The position numbers and the translations under genes are program-made. A DNA stretch of 12,486 nt from Bacteroidota bacterium (GTDB taxonomy: Bacteria > Bacteroidota > Ignavibacteria > Kapaibacteriales > UBA2268), in the NCBI GenBank assembly GCA_027371665.1, contig DAHXMP010000079.1:1-12486 (forward strand), in the 5' to 3' direction. Of this stretch, positions 1-7,110 are shown piece after piece (within the stretch, counting starts at the first letter, position 1; the number at the start of each line of letters is the position of its first letter). The notes below the pieces were generated by a model that was not told the origin of the DNA, searched no databases, and saw only the letters and a program-made list of their open reading frames with translations.

Positions 1-1059
1 GAGGAATCGAACATTAAAATTACTACTCCTCACGACATTGACCTCGGCAGTCTCAAAGTCTGAACCTGAAGCAACATATCTTAGCTCTTTGATGGCTTTA
101 TCCAAATCGGGAAAGTTGAATCCGAACATTGATTTAAAATATTTTATTGAGCGTTCGGCAACAGCCAGGTAATTTGAGGATAAAACAGAATCTGAATTAC
201 CTTTCTTAAGTGCTATCACTCTTAATTTATAGTTCCCCTGTGCGATTTTTCCATTATATGGAACTTTCAGAAACAATTGAGTAACCTTATTACCGACATA
301 CTTCCTGATTATTTTTGAAGAATCTACGATGTTTTCATTTTTATCTAAAAGCTGATAAATAAAATCCGCAGAATCAACTTCTGAATTATTGTAAGCTTCA
401 AAAAAGACGAAATAGCCATCCCCTAAATCACCGACATTATCAGATATATGTGGAGTTATCGAGTACTTACCCTTATCTTCCTCGATTGTGCTGACTAACA
501 TTATACCGCTCAAAGCAAAAGGAAACTCCGAAAAATTCAAAACAGTCATTGTTCGTGATTTTTCAAATGTCAAATTGTCAATTCCATCAATCAGTAAGGC
601 TTTTAAATTATATTTACCTTTCGGCAGCATAAGAATAGTTTGAGTATAATCAAATTTCCCTGTTCCTCCTTGTGTTGAGAAATAATCAGTCTCCCTGACT
701 GAACGGTGAGTTCTTTTTTCTTCGATTACTTTATTATTTGAATCAATTGCTTTAACGACAATGTCATATTCTGCTCCATACACATCTCCCGATTTCATAA
801 AATCCAGTGTCTGATAAGGTACTATTGCATAAACATCAATTCTCGAAACAGAATCATTATCCGATTTAAAGCAAATAGCATCGAGATAAAATGATGTTCC
901 GGCGTGAATCTTAAGGCTGTCCTGAGAATAAAGATTAGATAAAGAAATTAGCAGAAATAACAAAACAAAAGTTATTTTCAAATAACCAAATTTTACAGTT
1001 AAAATGTTTCGGATAGATACTTTTAAATTATATCTAATAAACTTATAAAAATCATCCAT
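1..1059 (-). CDS. GWxTD-domain protein, N-terminal part (runs off left edge)
   Basis: An open frame of 353 codons runs from an ATG at 1059 to the window edge without a stop, so the C-terminus is missing. The protein has a hydrophobic export segment (about residues 27-44, ITFVLLFLLISLSNLYSQ), then beta-rich domains containing a 'VDVYAIVPYQTL'-like strand (here IDVYAIVPYQTLDFMKSGD), which resembles the N-terminal part of GWxTD family proteins. Near residue 320 it reads DKAIKELRYVAS, which matches the helix that precedes the GWxTD region in that family. The GWxTD motif itself would lie beyond the edge and is not seen. Family function is not established; members are exported or surface-linked proteins in Bacteroidota relatives. 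An in-frame TTG at 981 would give a compact signal peptide starting MKITFVLL and may be the real start, since the ATG start puts 26 residues ahead of the hydrophobic stretch. Family assignment is from recall of the pattern. Confidence 0.7.
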   Translation of the reverse strand, partial: MDDFYKFIRYNLKVSIRNILTVKFGYLKITFVLLFLLISLSNLYSQDSLKIHAGTSFYLDAICFKSDNDSVSRIDVYAIVPYQTLDFMKSGDVYGAEYDIVVKAIDSNNKVIEEKRTHRSVRETDYFSTQGGTGKFDYTQTILMLPKGKYNLKALLIDGIDNLTFEKSRTMTVLNFSEFPFALSGIMLVSTIEEDKGKYSITPHISDNVGDLGDGYFVFFEAYNNSEVDSADFIYQLLDKNENIVDSSKIIRKYVGNKVTQLFLKVPYNGKIAQGNYKLRVIALKKGNSDSVLSSNYLAVAERSIKYFKSMFGFNFPDLDKAIKELRYVASGSDFETAEVNVVRSSNFNVRFL

Positions 1060-1172
1060 AATTTTATTTTCTGATTTTAAAATTTAAAGTTAATCAATTT
1101 GACGGAATTATTTGATAAATTGTTTAGAAAATAAAATCCTGATTAAAGATTTTTGATTTTTGTAACTTTATT

Positions 1173-3287
1173 TCATCTCATAAAAACAATCTTTACAGTT
1201 TCTGTTTTGCTTACCAAAAATAATGTAAGAAAGTATACCCCCGGGTTCAATTTATTTTTTTGAAATGAAAATAATATATTATGTTCACCTTTATTTTGCA
1301 TTCCATCAGCAAGAATGGCAAGTTCCTCTCCGAGTGTGTTTACTAAACTTAAACGAACATTTTCTGATTCCGGTAAATAATAATTGAACATAGCACAATC
1401 TGATACCGGATTGGGATAAATAGACAATACAAATGATTGAACAATGTCAACAGGTTTTACCTCAGTGGGCATGGAACTTTTGAATATACCTGAAGCAGTA
1501 CAGGCATACAGAACGTCATTGCCATCGAGATAAAGGGAGTAATAGTCGAGATGAGGCAATGTATCAAGATAAGGCTGCCATGATATACCTATATCCTTCG
1601 ATATATAAACTTGTTCCGGATATCCGATGCAGAATAATGAACCTTTGTAATTACAAATTAAATCATTTATTATTCCAATCGAATCATTAATTACATCCCA
1701 GTTTTGTCCATCATCGTGGCTAATTAACAAACCGTCGGATGTGTTAAGAAGCAAAGAACCATCTGGCATTTCCAGCATGTAAAAATTACGGGAATCAGGA
1801 GCTATGCCGTTTCTTAATACACGCCATGTATTGCCTACATCATTTGAGAAATAAATTCCATTATCAATTATTTTCCAATCATTGTATTTTCCTGCAAACA
1901 GATTGCCCTTCCTATCAATCATAAAGGTATTACTCACTATACGCTGTGATAAAATATTTCTGAATGTAGATTCATTTTGTTTTAACATATACAAGCCGAT
2001 GCCATCATCTGCGTAATATATATTGTTGTTTTTGTCAGCCTTAATAATATTGTTTCCGTGGGGGAAGAAGTCAAATACATTTATCCAGCTTGAACCTGAA
2101 TCTGTAGATTTATAGACCCCATTTGAAGTTGAAACATAAATATTTTCTAAAGAATCGAGAACAATAGAATATACATCATTGCTGTAAGTATAAAAATTAT
2201 TGAAAACATTAGTCCAGTTTTGTCCTCCATCATCTGAAGCATATAAGCCTCTTCCCAAAGTACCGGCTAATATCCTGTTGTTTTTATCAACCACCATCGT
2301 AAAGATGAGTAAATTATCGAGGCCGTTATTTTTTTCTTCCCATTTTGCCGAATCTTTTTTCTGTCTCCACACGCCATTATATTCATTAATAGTGAAAACA
2401 TCTCCCGATTGATTAACTAAGGCACCAAAAACAGAGTTGCTCGGCAAACCGGTTCTTTGCCAATTAACACCATCGTCGGTTGACTTATATAATCCTTTGT
2501 AATCCGTGCAGGCATAAAGTACATTTGAACTGTCTCTTACGATTTTGTATATCCTGGTACTATCTAATGCAACAAGAGCCCATGTAAAGCCACCGTCATT
2601 TGAAATTCTGATGCCTTTATCTGTTCCTGCTAAAATATCCCCGTTTTCTTTTAATAACAAAGAATGAACGTCATAGCCTTTTAAACTAAGGGAATCCCAT
2701 GTCATTCCATCATTAGTCGAACGGTAAACGCCCCAGTGACTCATTTCACAGCCGGCAATCAAATTCCCATTTTTATCATACATAATCGTTTTGACTTCGG
2801 AATAATTTGAATCAATTATTCCAAGTTCCTGATATGTTCCCGAATCGGGGTTATATAAACTTATTCTGCCTCCATTTGCAATGATATAGTATCCATTATC
2901 TTTTTTGAGCCAGGCATCTATTGAATTATAATATTTGGTTGAATGCCACGAATTACCTCCGTCGCCCGATTCCATTACCCAGCCTGACCAAACATCACTT
3001 GAACCTTCCCAATATGAAATAAGGATATGCTCATTTGAAACAATAATGTTTTTAAGCCAATAAAATTCATTAATAGGCGGCAGGTTAATTTTGAACCAAT
3101 TCTCGCCGTTATCGGTGGATTTATAAAGATGGTCCATCCCGGTATAAAGATTTCCGCTTTCATCAATGCCAATGCAGTCCAGCCTTCCTCCATATGGCCC
3201 ATTAAGTTTTATCCAGTTATTTTCGGATTTCAAGGGTAAGGCAAAAAGAGATGAAAATAACAAAATAATAATTATCCGATTTTTCAT
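1173..3287 (-). CDS. Secreted Asp-box (BNR/sortilin-like) beta-propeller with T9SS type A sorting domain
   Basis: The 704-residue protein starts with a signal peptide (KNR, then IIIILLFSSLFALPL, likely cut after about residue 21). The body contains ten Asp-box motifs of the form S-x-D-x-G-x-x-W, for example STDNGENW, SNDGGFTW, STDDGVNW, SDDGGQNW and SHDDGQNW, typical of BNR/sialidase or sortilin-like beta-propeller blades. The last ~87 residues (from about 618) form a Por/type IX secretion C-terminal domain: FVLSIYPNPVSD, a beta-rich middle with LVNTLGEEL, and LNPGVYFLTL before the end. The protein is therefore expected to cross the inner membrane by Sec, the outer membrane by T9SS, and be attached at the surface or released. 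No catalytic sialidase residues were recognised (no FRIP motif), so a binding or structural role is more likely than glycosidase activity. It lies 113 bp upstream of the GWxTD gene on the same strand. Confidence 0.9.
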   Translation of the reverse strand: MKNRIIIILLFSSLFALPLKSENNWIKLNGPYGGRLDCIGIDESGNLYTGMDHLYKSTDNGENWFKINLPPINEFYWLKNIIVSNEHILISYWEGSSDVWSGWVMESGDGGNSWHSTKYYNSIDAWLKKDNGYYIIANGGRISLYNPDSGTYQELGIIDSNYSEVKTIMYDKNGNLIAGCEMSHWGVYRSTNDGMTWDSLSLKGYDVHSLLLKENGDILAGTDKGIRISNDGGFTWALVALDSTRIYKIVRDSSNVLYACTDYKGLYKSTDDGVNWQRTGLPSNSVFGALVNQSGDVFTINEYNGVWRQKKDSAKWEEKNNGLDNLLIFTMVVDKNNRILAGTLGRGLYASDDGGQNWTNVFNNFYTYSNDVYSIVLDSLENIYVSTSNGVYKSTDSGSSWINVFDFFPHGNNIIKADKNNNIYYADDGIGLYMLKQNESTFRNILSQRIVSNTFMIDRKGNLFAGKYNDWKIIDNGIYFSNDVGNTWRVLRNGIAPDSRNFYMLEMPDGSLLLNTSDGLLISHDDGQNWDVINDSIGIINDLICNYKGSLFCIGYPEQVYISKDIGISWQPYLDTLPHLDYYSLYLDGNDVLYACTASGIFKSSMPTEVKPVDIVQSFVLSIYPNPVSDCAMFNYYLPESENVRLSLVNTLGEELAILADGMQNKGEHNILFSFQKNKLNPGVYFLTLFLVSKTETVKIVFMR

Positions 3288-3364
3288 GATGATTAATGAA
3301 AAGATAAAATTTAAGAATATAATATATATTTAAAATTAATTATCTATCTCACTGACAAAAAAAT

Positions 3365-3853
3365 CTATTCCATAAAAAGGAACGGCTTCCAGTTTTCGTC
3401 AACCTTACCCATATATTGAGTAATAAACAGGATATGATGAGGCCTTCTCGGCTTCTTAAAAAGGGATATTCCGGCTTCTTCGGGTGTACGGTCTGCTTTT
3501 TTGTTATTACATTCCTTGCAGGCGCTAACAAGATTATCCCATGAATCGTTTCCACCCCGTGATTTTGGAATAATATGGTCAATTGTCAGCTCATGTGATT
3601 TAACACCGCAATACTGACATCTGTAGCCGTCGCGTTTAAGAATGTTTCTCCTTGACAGCTCTATTTTTTTGAATGGGATTTTGATATAACGGGCAAGCCT
3701 GATTACACTCGGGAAAGGCATCGTTGTACTAACCGAACGAACGACTCTTCCATCGCGTTTTGCTATGATTTCAGCTTTGGTCAAAAATACAAGTATGATA
3801 GCTTTTTTGGCACTGCAGACAGAGACCGGCTCGTATGACTGGTTGAGTATCAG
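3365..3853 (-). CDS. HNH endonuclease family protein (start codon unresolved)
   Basis: The C-terminal half is a clear HNH nuclease domain: ILKRDGYRCQYC, a TIDHIIPKSRGGNDSWDN core with the DH and the following Asn, then CKECNNKKADRTP. Two CxxC pairs should hold a structural zinc. The N-terminal part, RVLILNQSYEPVSVCSAKKA followed by IILVFLTKAEII, is the usual opening of this stand-alone bacterial HNH family, so the TTG at 3784 (inside that conserved stretch) is too far in to be the true start. The frame is open up to a TGA at 3946-3944, yet contains no ATG, GTG or TTG before 3784. The coordinate given uses a CTG at 3853 as a placeholder. A GTG at 3947 would join this frame if one A were removed from an A4 run (minus-strand 3944-3941), giving MKAFNQSDENEK as the N-terminus. 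The cellular role of this family is not known; DNA binding or nicking is inferred from the domain. Confidence 0.82.
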   Translation of the reverse strand: MILNQSYEPVSVCSAKKAIILVFLTKAEIIAKRDGRVVRSVSTTMPFPSVIRLARYIKIPFKKIELSRRNILKRDGYRCQYCGVKSHELTIDHIIPKSRGGNDSWDNLVSACKECNNKKADRTPEEAGISLFKKPRRPHHILFITQYMGKVDENWKPFLFME

Positions 3854-4059
3854 TACCCTGCCATTTGGTAAAGGATTAGAATTTACCTGTTCTCCTGAAA
3901 ATAGGTCTTCCTTCTCATTCTCATCAGATTGATTGAAGGCTTTTCACTCCCTGTAATAAACTTAGAATATTAACAATTAATAATCAATTAGTCTTTATAA
4001 CCGTTTAACTTAAGGAATTATTTTAAAAAGTCAAAATTTTGATTATAGATATTTTATTG

Positions 4060-4086
4060 GAATAATTAAATTTAATAAAATTATTC
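4060..4086. terminator. AT-only inverted repeat downstream of purE, possible weak terminator
   Basis: GAATAATT and AATTATTC form a perfect 8-bp stem around an 11-nt loop, 24 bp beyond the purE stop codon. The stem has only two GC pairs' worth of strength (one G:C at its base) and lacks a clean following U-tract on the purE strand, so a terminator role is only a suggestion. Confidence 0.25.
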
Positions 4087-4109
4087 ATTCTTTTAATTTT
4101 GATTAAACA

Positions 4110-4610
4110 TCAACTCTTCAATTCAGGATTCTTATTCTTTGCTCTCGATTCTTCAGCCAGCTTGTATTTGTATTTAATGTATTTGTCCATGATTTTTTCA
4201 TCGGTTTGTGCAAGTATTTGGATTGCAAGCAAGCCTGCATTCTTGCCGCCGCCAATGCCGACAGTCGCAACCGGCACTCCCGGAGGCATCTGCACAATCG
4301 AGAGAAGGGAATCGAGCCCGTTCAGTGCCTTCGACTGAATAGGCACACCGATTACTGGCAGGGGTGTATTTCCGGCAATAACGCCCGGCAGGTGAGCCGC
4401 TCCGCCAGCTCCGGCAATGATTACTTTGATTCCTTTCTGGTGTGCGTTCATTCCGAACTCGATTGTATCGAGTGGAGTGCGGTGAGCGGAGAGAACTTTC
4501 ATTTCATAAGAAACACCGAACTCTTTGCAAATATCCGCAGCTTGTTTCATTATCGGCAGGTCGGAATCGCTTCCCATGACGACTGCTATTTGTGGTGCTT
4601 TCTTTGCCAT
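4110..4610 (-). CDS. purE: N5-carboxyaminoimidazole ribonucleotide mutase (class I PurE)
   Basis: PurE converts N5-CAIR to CAIR in de novo purine synthesis. The 166-residue product has the normal class I length and motifs: AVVMGSDSDLPIM at residues 9-21, VLSAHRTP at 39-46 with the catalytic-region His43, GAGGAAHLPGV at 67-77, and NTPLPVIGVPI at 81-91. I chose the ATG at 4610 rather than the in-frame ATG at 4658, because the longer version would add 16 residues (MKTMKQKKTQQIIRIN) that overlap the upstream gene in another frame, and because AAGGA sits at 4620-4616, a good ribosome-binding distance. The upstream 63-residue gene stops one base before this start, so the two are almost certainly co-transcribed and translationally coupled. 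No purK is seen nearby. Class I members normally need PurK to make N5-CAIR; it would have to lie elsewhere. Confidence 0.97.
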   Translation of the reverse strand: MAKKAPQIAVVMGSDSDLPIMKQAADICKEFGVSYEMKVLSAHRTPLDTIEFGMNAHQKGIKVIIAGAGGAAHLPGVIAGNTPLPVIGVPIQSKALNGLDSLLSIVQMPPGVPVATVGIGGGKNAGLLAIQILAQTDEKIMDKYIKYKYKLAEESRAKNKNPELKS

Positions 4611-4611
4611 A

Positions 4612-4803
4612 TTAATCCTTATGATTTGTTGTGTTTTCTTTTGTTTCATTGTTTTCATCCGAAACTTTTACGTATAATTCGCCATTGAGAAATTTCTCGG
4701 CGATGACTTCAGCTATTGCTTTGCGAATCATTCCGTCGAAGCCTGTCGGGTCAACCTCGTATTCGCTTTCACCATCCTGTTCTTTTTTGTCAACTTTTTT
4801 CAT
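4612..4803 (-). CDS. Small acidic/charged protein of unknown function, purE operon
   Basis: This 63-residue protein is not recognised. It has a charged N-terminus (KKVDKKEQDGESEYEVDPTG), a central probable amphipathic helix (GFDGMIRKAIAEVIAEKFLN), a short strand-like GELYVKVS and a polar, Asn/Thr/Lys-rich tail. It has no signal peptide or membrane segment, so it is probably cytoplasmic. Its stop codon (4614-4612) is separated by one base from the purE ATG, and its last codons contain the AAGGA that serves purE, so translation of the two is likely coupled. A promoter-like TATATTTG lies 23 bp upstream. Real coding status is supported by the tight operon arrangement and sensible amino-acid composition; a link to purine synthesis is only positional. 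Confidence 0.72.
   Translation of the reverse strand: MKKVDKKEQDGESEYEVDPTGFDGMIRKAIAEVIAEKFLNGELYVKVSDENNETKENTTNHKD
4616..4620 (-). promoter_or_regulatory. Ribosome-binding site of purE
   Basis: The minus strand reads AAGGATTAATATG, placing AAGGA five bases before the ATG at 4610 and overlapping the end of the preceding gene. This decides for the start at 4610 over the longer in-frame start at 4658. Confidence 0.6.
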
Positions 4804-4825
4804 AATAATTAACCATTGAAAAAAT

Positions 4826-4833
4826 CAAATATA
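4826..4833 (-). promoter_or_regulatory. Bacteroidota-type -7 element upstream of the small-ORF/purE unit
   Basis: The minus strand reads TATATTTG, an exact match to the TAnnTTTG -7 consensus known from Bacteroides. Transcription would begin roughly 6-8 bases later and leave a leader of about 15 bases before the ATG at 4803. No convincing -33 TTTG lies at the expected distance, so this is a half-site match. Confidence 0.38.
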
Positions 4834-4922
4834 ATCAATATAAAATGAACGCTATAAATAAAAACTTATTGATTACAAATTTTTTTTCGCTTCGCTTTAA
4901 TTCAATTGAAAGCCCGCTTTGC

Positions 4923-4953
4923 TTTGTCGAATAGTAAATATTCGTTAATTTTG
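4923..4953 (+). promoter_or_regulatory. Candidate atpD promoter (TTTG-N19-TAATTTTG)
   Basis: TTTG at 4923-4926 and TAATTTTG at 4946-4953 are separated by exactly 19 bases, matching both elements of the Bacteroidota housekeeping promoter (TTTG / TAnnTTTG). The predicted transcript start near 4960 leaves a leader of about 87 bases before the atpD ATG at 5047. The spacer is filled by an inverted repeat, CGAATA-N5-TATTCG (4928-4944). Confidence 0.5.
4928..4944. repeat. Inverted repeat in the atpD promoter spacer
   Basis: CGAATA at 4928-4933 and TATTCG at 4939-4944 are perfect reverse complements around the loop GTAAA. The dyad sits wholly between the proposed -33 and -7 elements of atpD, where a repressor or regulator could bind. 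It may also be chance in AT-rich DNA. Confidence 0.4.
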
Positions 4954-5046
4954 TTAATTATATCAATGAAATTGTTTTTAATTTACTAAACCCTTGATAA
5001 CAAATAGAAAATATACAATTATTAAAAATTAAAGGTAAAATATTCG

Positions 5047-6456
5047 ATGATTGAAGGCCATATTATTCAGGTTATAGGTCCCGTTGTGGACGTGGAATTT
5101 ACTGACGGGCAGATTCCGTCAATGTTAAACGCTTTGGAAATTCCGAGGACATCACCCGAAACAGGCAAGGAAGATGTTTTGATTTGCGAAGTTCAGCAGC
5201 ATTTGGGAGAGGACAGGGTACGCTCTGTTGCTATGGATTCGACAGACGGATTGGTCAGAGGAATGAAGGTTTATGACACTGGCTCACCAATATCAATTCC
5301 TGTGGGCCCCGAAGTGCTTGGAAGGCTCATGAGCATTACCGGCAAAGGAATTGACGGGAAAGGCGAAATTACTACAAAAATCAAATATCCTATTCACCGC
5401 CCCTCACCTGAATTTAAATCGCTGACTACAAAGAAAGAAATGTTCGAAACCGGAATAAAAGTTATTGACCTAATCGAACCTTTTACCAAAGGCGGCAAGA
5501 CAGGCTTATTCGGTGGTGCCGGTGTCGGCAAAACCGTTATTATCCAGGAATTGATTCATAATATAGCTAAGCACCACGGCGGATTCAGCGTTTTCGGCGG
5601 TGTCGGCGAACGTACACGCGAAGGAAATGACCTTTATCTCGAAATGAAAGAATCCGGCGTTATTGATAAAACGGCACTCGTATTCGGCCAGATGAACGAG
5701 CCCCCCGGTGCACGTCTGAGAGTTGGTTTGACGGCTTTGACTGTCGCGGAATATTTCCGCGATACGGAAGGTAAGGATGTATTGTTGTTTATTGACAACA
5801 TTTTCCGTTTCATACAGGCAGGCTCGGAAGTGTCGGCTCTTCTCGGGCGTATGCCTTCGGCTGTTGGCTATCAGCCGACACTTGCTACTGAGCTCGGCGT
5901 TCTCGAAGAAAGAATTGCCTCGACCGATAAAGGCTCGATTACGTCAGTGCAGGCTGTTTATGTACCAGCTGACGATTTAACGGATCCAGCACCAGCAAAT
6001 ACATTTACTCACCTCGATGCAAAGACTGTGCTTTCGAGGCAGATTTCTGAACTTGGTTTGTATCCAGCAGTTGACCCGCTCGACTCTACTTCGAGAATCA
6101 TGGACCCGAATGTAATTGGCGATAATCACTACGATACGGCAATGAAAGTGAGATTAGTGCTTCAGAAGTACAAAGACCTCCAGGATATCATTAACATTCT
6201 CGGTATGGATGAGCTTTCCGACGAGGATAAACTGACGGTTTACAGGGCAAGAAAGATTCAGAAATTTTTCTCACAGCCTTTTGCCGTTGCAGAGCAGTTC
6301 ACGGGCTATGAAGGCAGATATGTTAAAATCGAAGATACAATAGCAGGTTTCAATTCTATCCTTAACGGCGAATGTGACGAAGTAAACGAGTCCCTGTTCA
6401 GCTATGCGGGTACGATTGACGAAGTGTTCGACAGGTCTAAGAAGCAGAATCAATAA
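5047..6456 (+). CDS. atpD: F0F1 ATP synthase subunit beta
   Basis: This is the catalytic subunit of F1, making ATP from ADP and phosphate at the alpha/beta interfaces. The 469-residue length is normal for the family. The N-terminal barrel (GHIIQVIGPVVDVEF) is followed by the P-loop GGAGVGKT at residues 156-163, GERTREGNDL from 187 with the catalytic Glu188, the Walker B strand DVLLFIDNIFRF ending in Asp250, and the signature PSAVGYQPTL at 270-279. The lever segment equivalent to DELSEED reads DELSDED at 388-394, a conservative Glu to Asp change. The ATG at 5047 is the only sensible start because the family motif begins six residues later. It is followed by atpC after 22 bp. The other atp genes are not in the window, so beta and epsilon form a separate unit, an arrangement known in Chlorobi and relatives. 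Confidence 0.99.
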   Translation: MIEGHIIQVIGPVVDVEFTDGQIPSMLNALEIPRTSPETGKEDVLICEVQQHLGEDRVRSVAMDSTDGLVRGMKVYDTGSPISIPVGPEVLGRLMSITGKGIDGKGEITTKIKYPIHRPSPEFKSLTTKKEMFETGIKVIDLIEPFTKGGKTGLFGGAGVGKTVIIQELIHNIAKHHGGFSVFGGVGERTREGNDLYLEMKESGVIDKTALVFGQMNEPPGARLRVGLTALTVAEYFRDTEGKDVLLFIDNIFRFIQAGSEVSALLGRMPSAVGYQPTLATELGVLEERIASTDKGSITSVQAVYVPADDLTDPAPANTFTHLDAKTVLSRQISELGLYPAVDPLDSTSRIMDPNVIGDNHYDTAMKVRLVLQKYKDLQDIINILGMDELSDEDKLTVYRARKIQKFFSQPFAVAEQFTGYEGRYVKIEDTIAGFNSILNGECDEVNESLFSYAGTIDEVFDRSKKQNQ

Positions 6457-6478
6457 GCAAAATTAAAAGCAGGAAATT

Positions 6479-6904
6479 ATGGAAGAAAATAAATTGATGG
6501 ATGTTGAAATAGTAACTCCTCAAAAAATTGTTTATTCGGGAAAAGCTGTTTCTGTTACCGTTCCCGGTACGCTCGGCTCTTTCCAGGTCTTGTACAGCCA
6601 TGCTCCGATTGTATCATCTCTCGATATTGGAATAGTAAAAGTTGTGGACAAAGCAGAGAAAACAATTTATTTTGCCACCACACCCGGATTTTCAGAAGTC
6701 AGAAATAACAAAATCTCAGTCTTAGTCGAAACAGCAGACGAAGCAAGCTTAATTGATAAGGAAGAAGCACAGGCAGAACTGAAAAAATTACTCGATGAAC
6801 TCGGCAAAGCCAAATCCCGCGAAGAAAAAGACCAGATAAAAAAGCTCTGCGATATTCATGCAAACAAGCTGAAAGCGGTGGAGAAGCTGAAATCAAGTGA
6901 ATAA
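6479..6904 (+). CDS. atpC: F0F1 ATP synthase subunit epsilon
   Basis: The epsilon subunit links the central stalk to the c-ring and can inhibit ATP hydrolysis through its C-terminal helices. The 141-residue protein has the N-terminal beta-sandwich (MDVEIVTPQKIVYSGKA, VTVPGTLGSFQVLYSHAPI, and PGFSEVRNNKISVLVETADE at 69-88) and a charged two-helix C-terminal part (about residues 92-138). An AGCAGGAA ribosome-binding stretch favours the ATG at 6479 over Met7. It lies 22 bp after atpD and is surely in the same transcript. The coding region for residues 79-130 or so has a second, diverged copy about 400 bp downstream (7111-7290). The complete gene looks intact and functional. Confidence 0.96.
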   Translation: MEENKLMDVEIVTPQKIVYSGKAVSVTVPGTLGSFQVLYSHAPIVSSLDIGIVKVVDKAEKTIYFATTPGFSEVRNNKISVLVETADEASLIDKEEAQAELKKLLDELGKAKSREEKDQIKKLCDIHANKLKAVEKLKSSE

Positions 6905-7109
6905 TATGAATGATTTTAAAAAAAATATCGAAAAAGTTTTTGAGTTAAACGAAATAGTTAAAAATAATAAATACGTAGATAAAAAAGTTATAGAGGAAGC
7001 TCGAAAATTAAGGGATGAAGCCAGGAAATTTGGCCATGAAGTTAAGAGCGGTTACAACTTAACTCCCCCTTTAGGGAATCAAATTCTTCTTACAAAAAGA
7101 GAGTTATAA
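6897..7109 (+). CDS. Small highly charged protein of unknown function between two atpC 3' ends
   Basis: A 70-codon frame begins with GTG at 6897 (overlapping atpC by 8 bases) or, more likely, with ATG at 6906, one base after the atpC stop, giving 67 residues. I do not recognise it. It is mainly helical and Lys/Glu/Asn-rich in the first two thirds (KKNIEKVFELNEIV, VIEEARKLRDEARKFGHEV), with a Pro-containing tail (YNLTPPLGNQILLTKREL). No export signal or membrane segment is visible. Codons are more AT-rich than those of atpC but look coding. It lies exactly between the intact atpC 3' end and a decayed second copy of that 3' end, so it could have been brought in by, or trapped within, a duplication or integration event. 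Translation could be coupled to atpC. Confidence 0.6.
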   Translation: MNNMNDFKKNIEKVFELNEIVKNNKYVDKKVIEEARKLRDEARKFGHEVKSGYNLTPPLGNQILLTKREL

Positions 7110-7110
7110 G

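Noticed and set aside
4110..4658. Longer purE start adding 16 residues
   Set aside because: The extension overlaps the preceding gene in another frame, has no family counterpart, and the AAGGA site points to the ATG at 4610.
4206..4688. 160-codon plus-strand frame opposite purE and the small upstream gene
   Set aside because: It is antisense to a well-supported purE and its Cys/His/Arg-rich, irregular translation shows no domain; it is a shadow frame.
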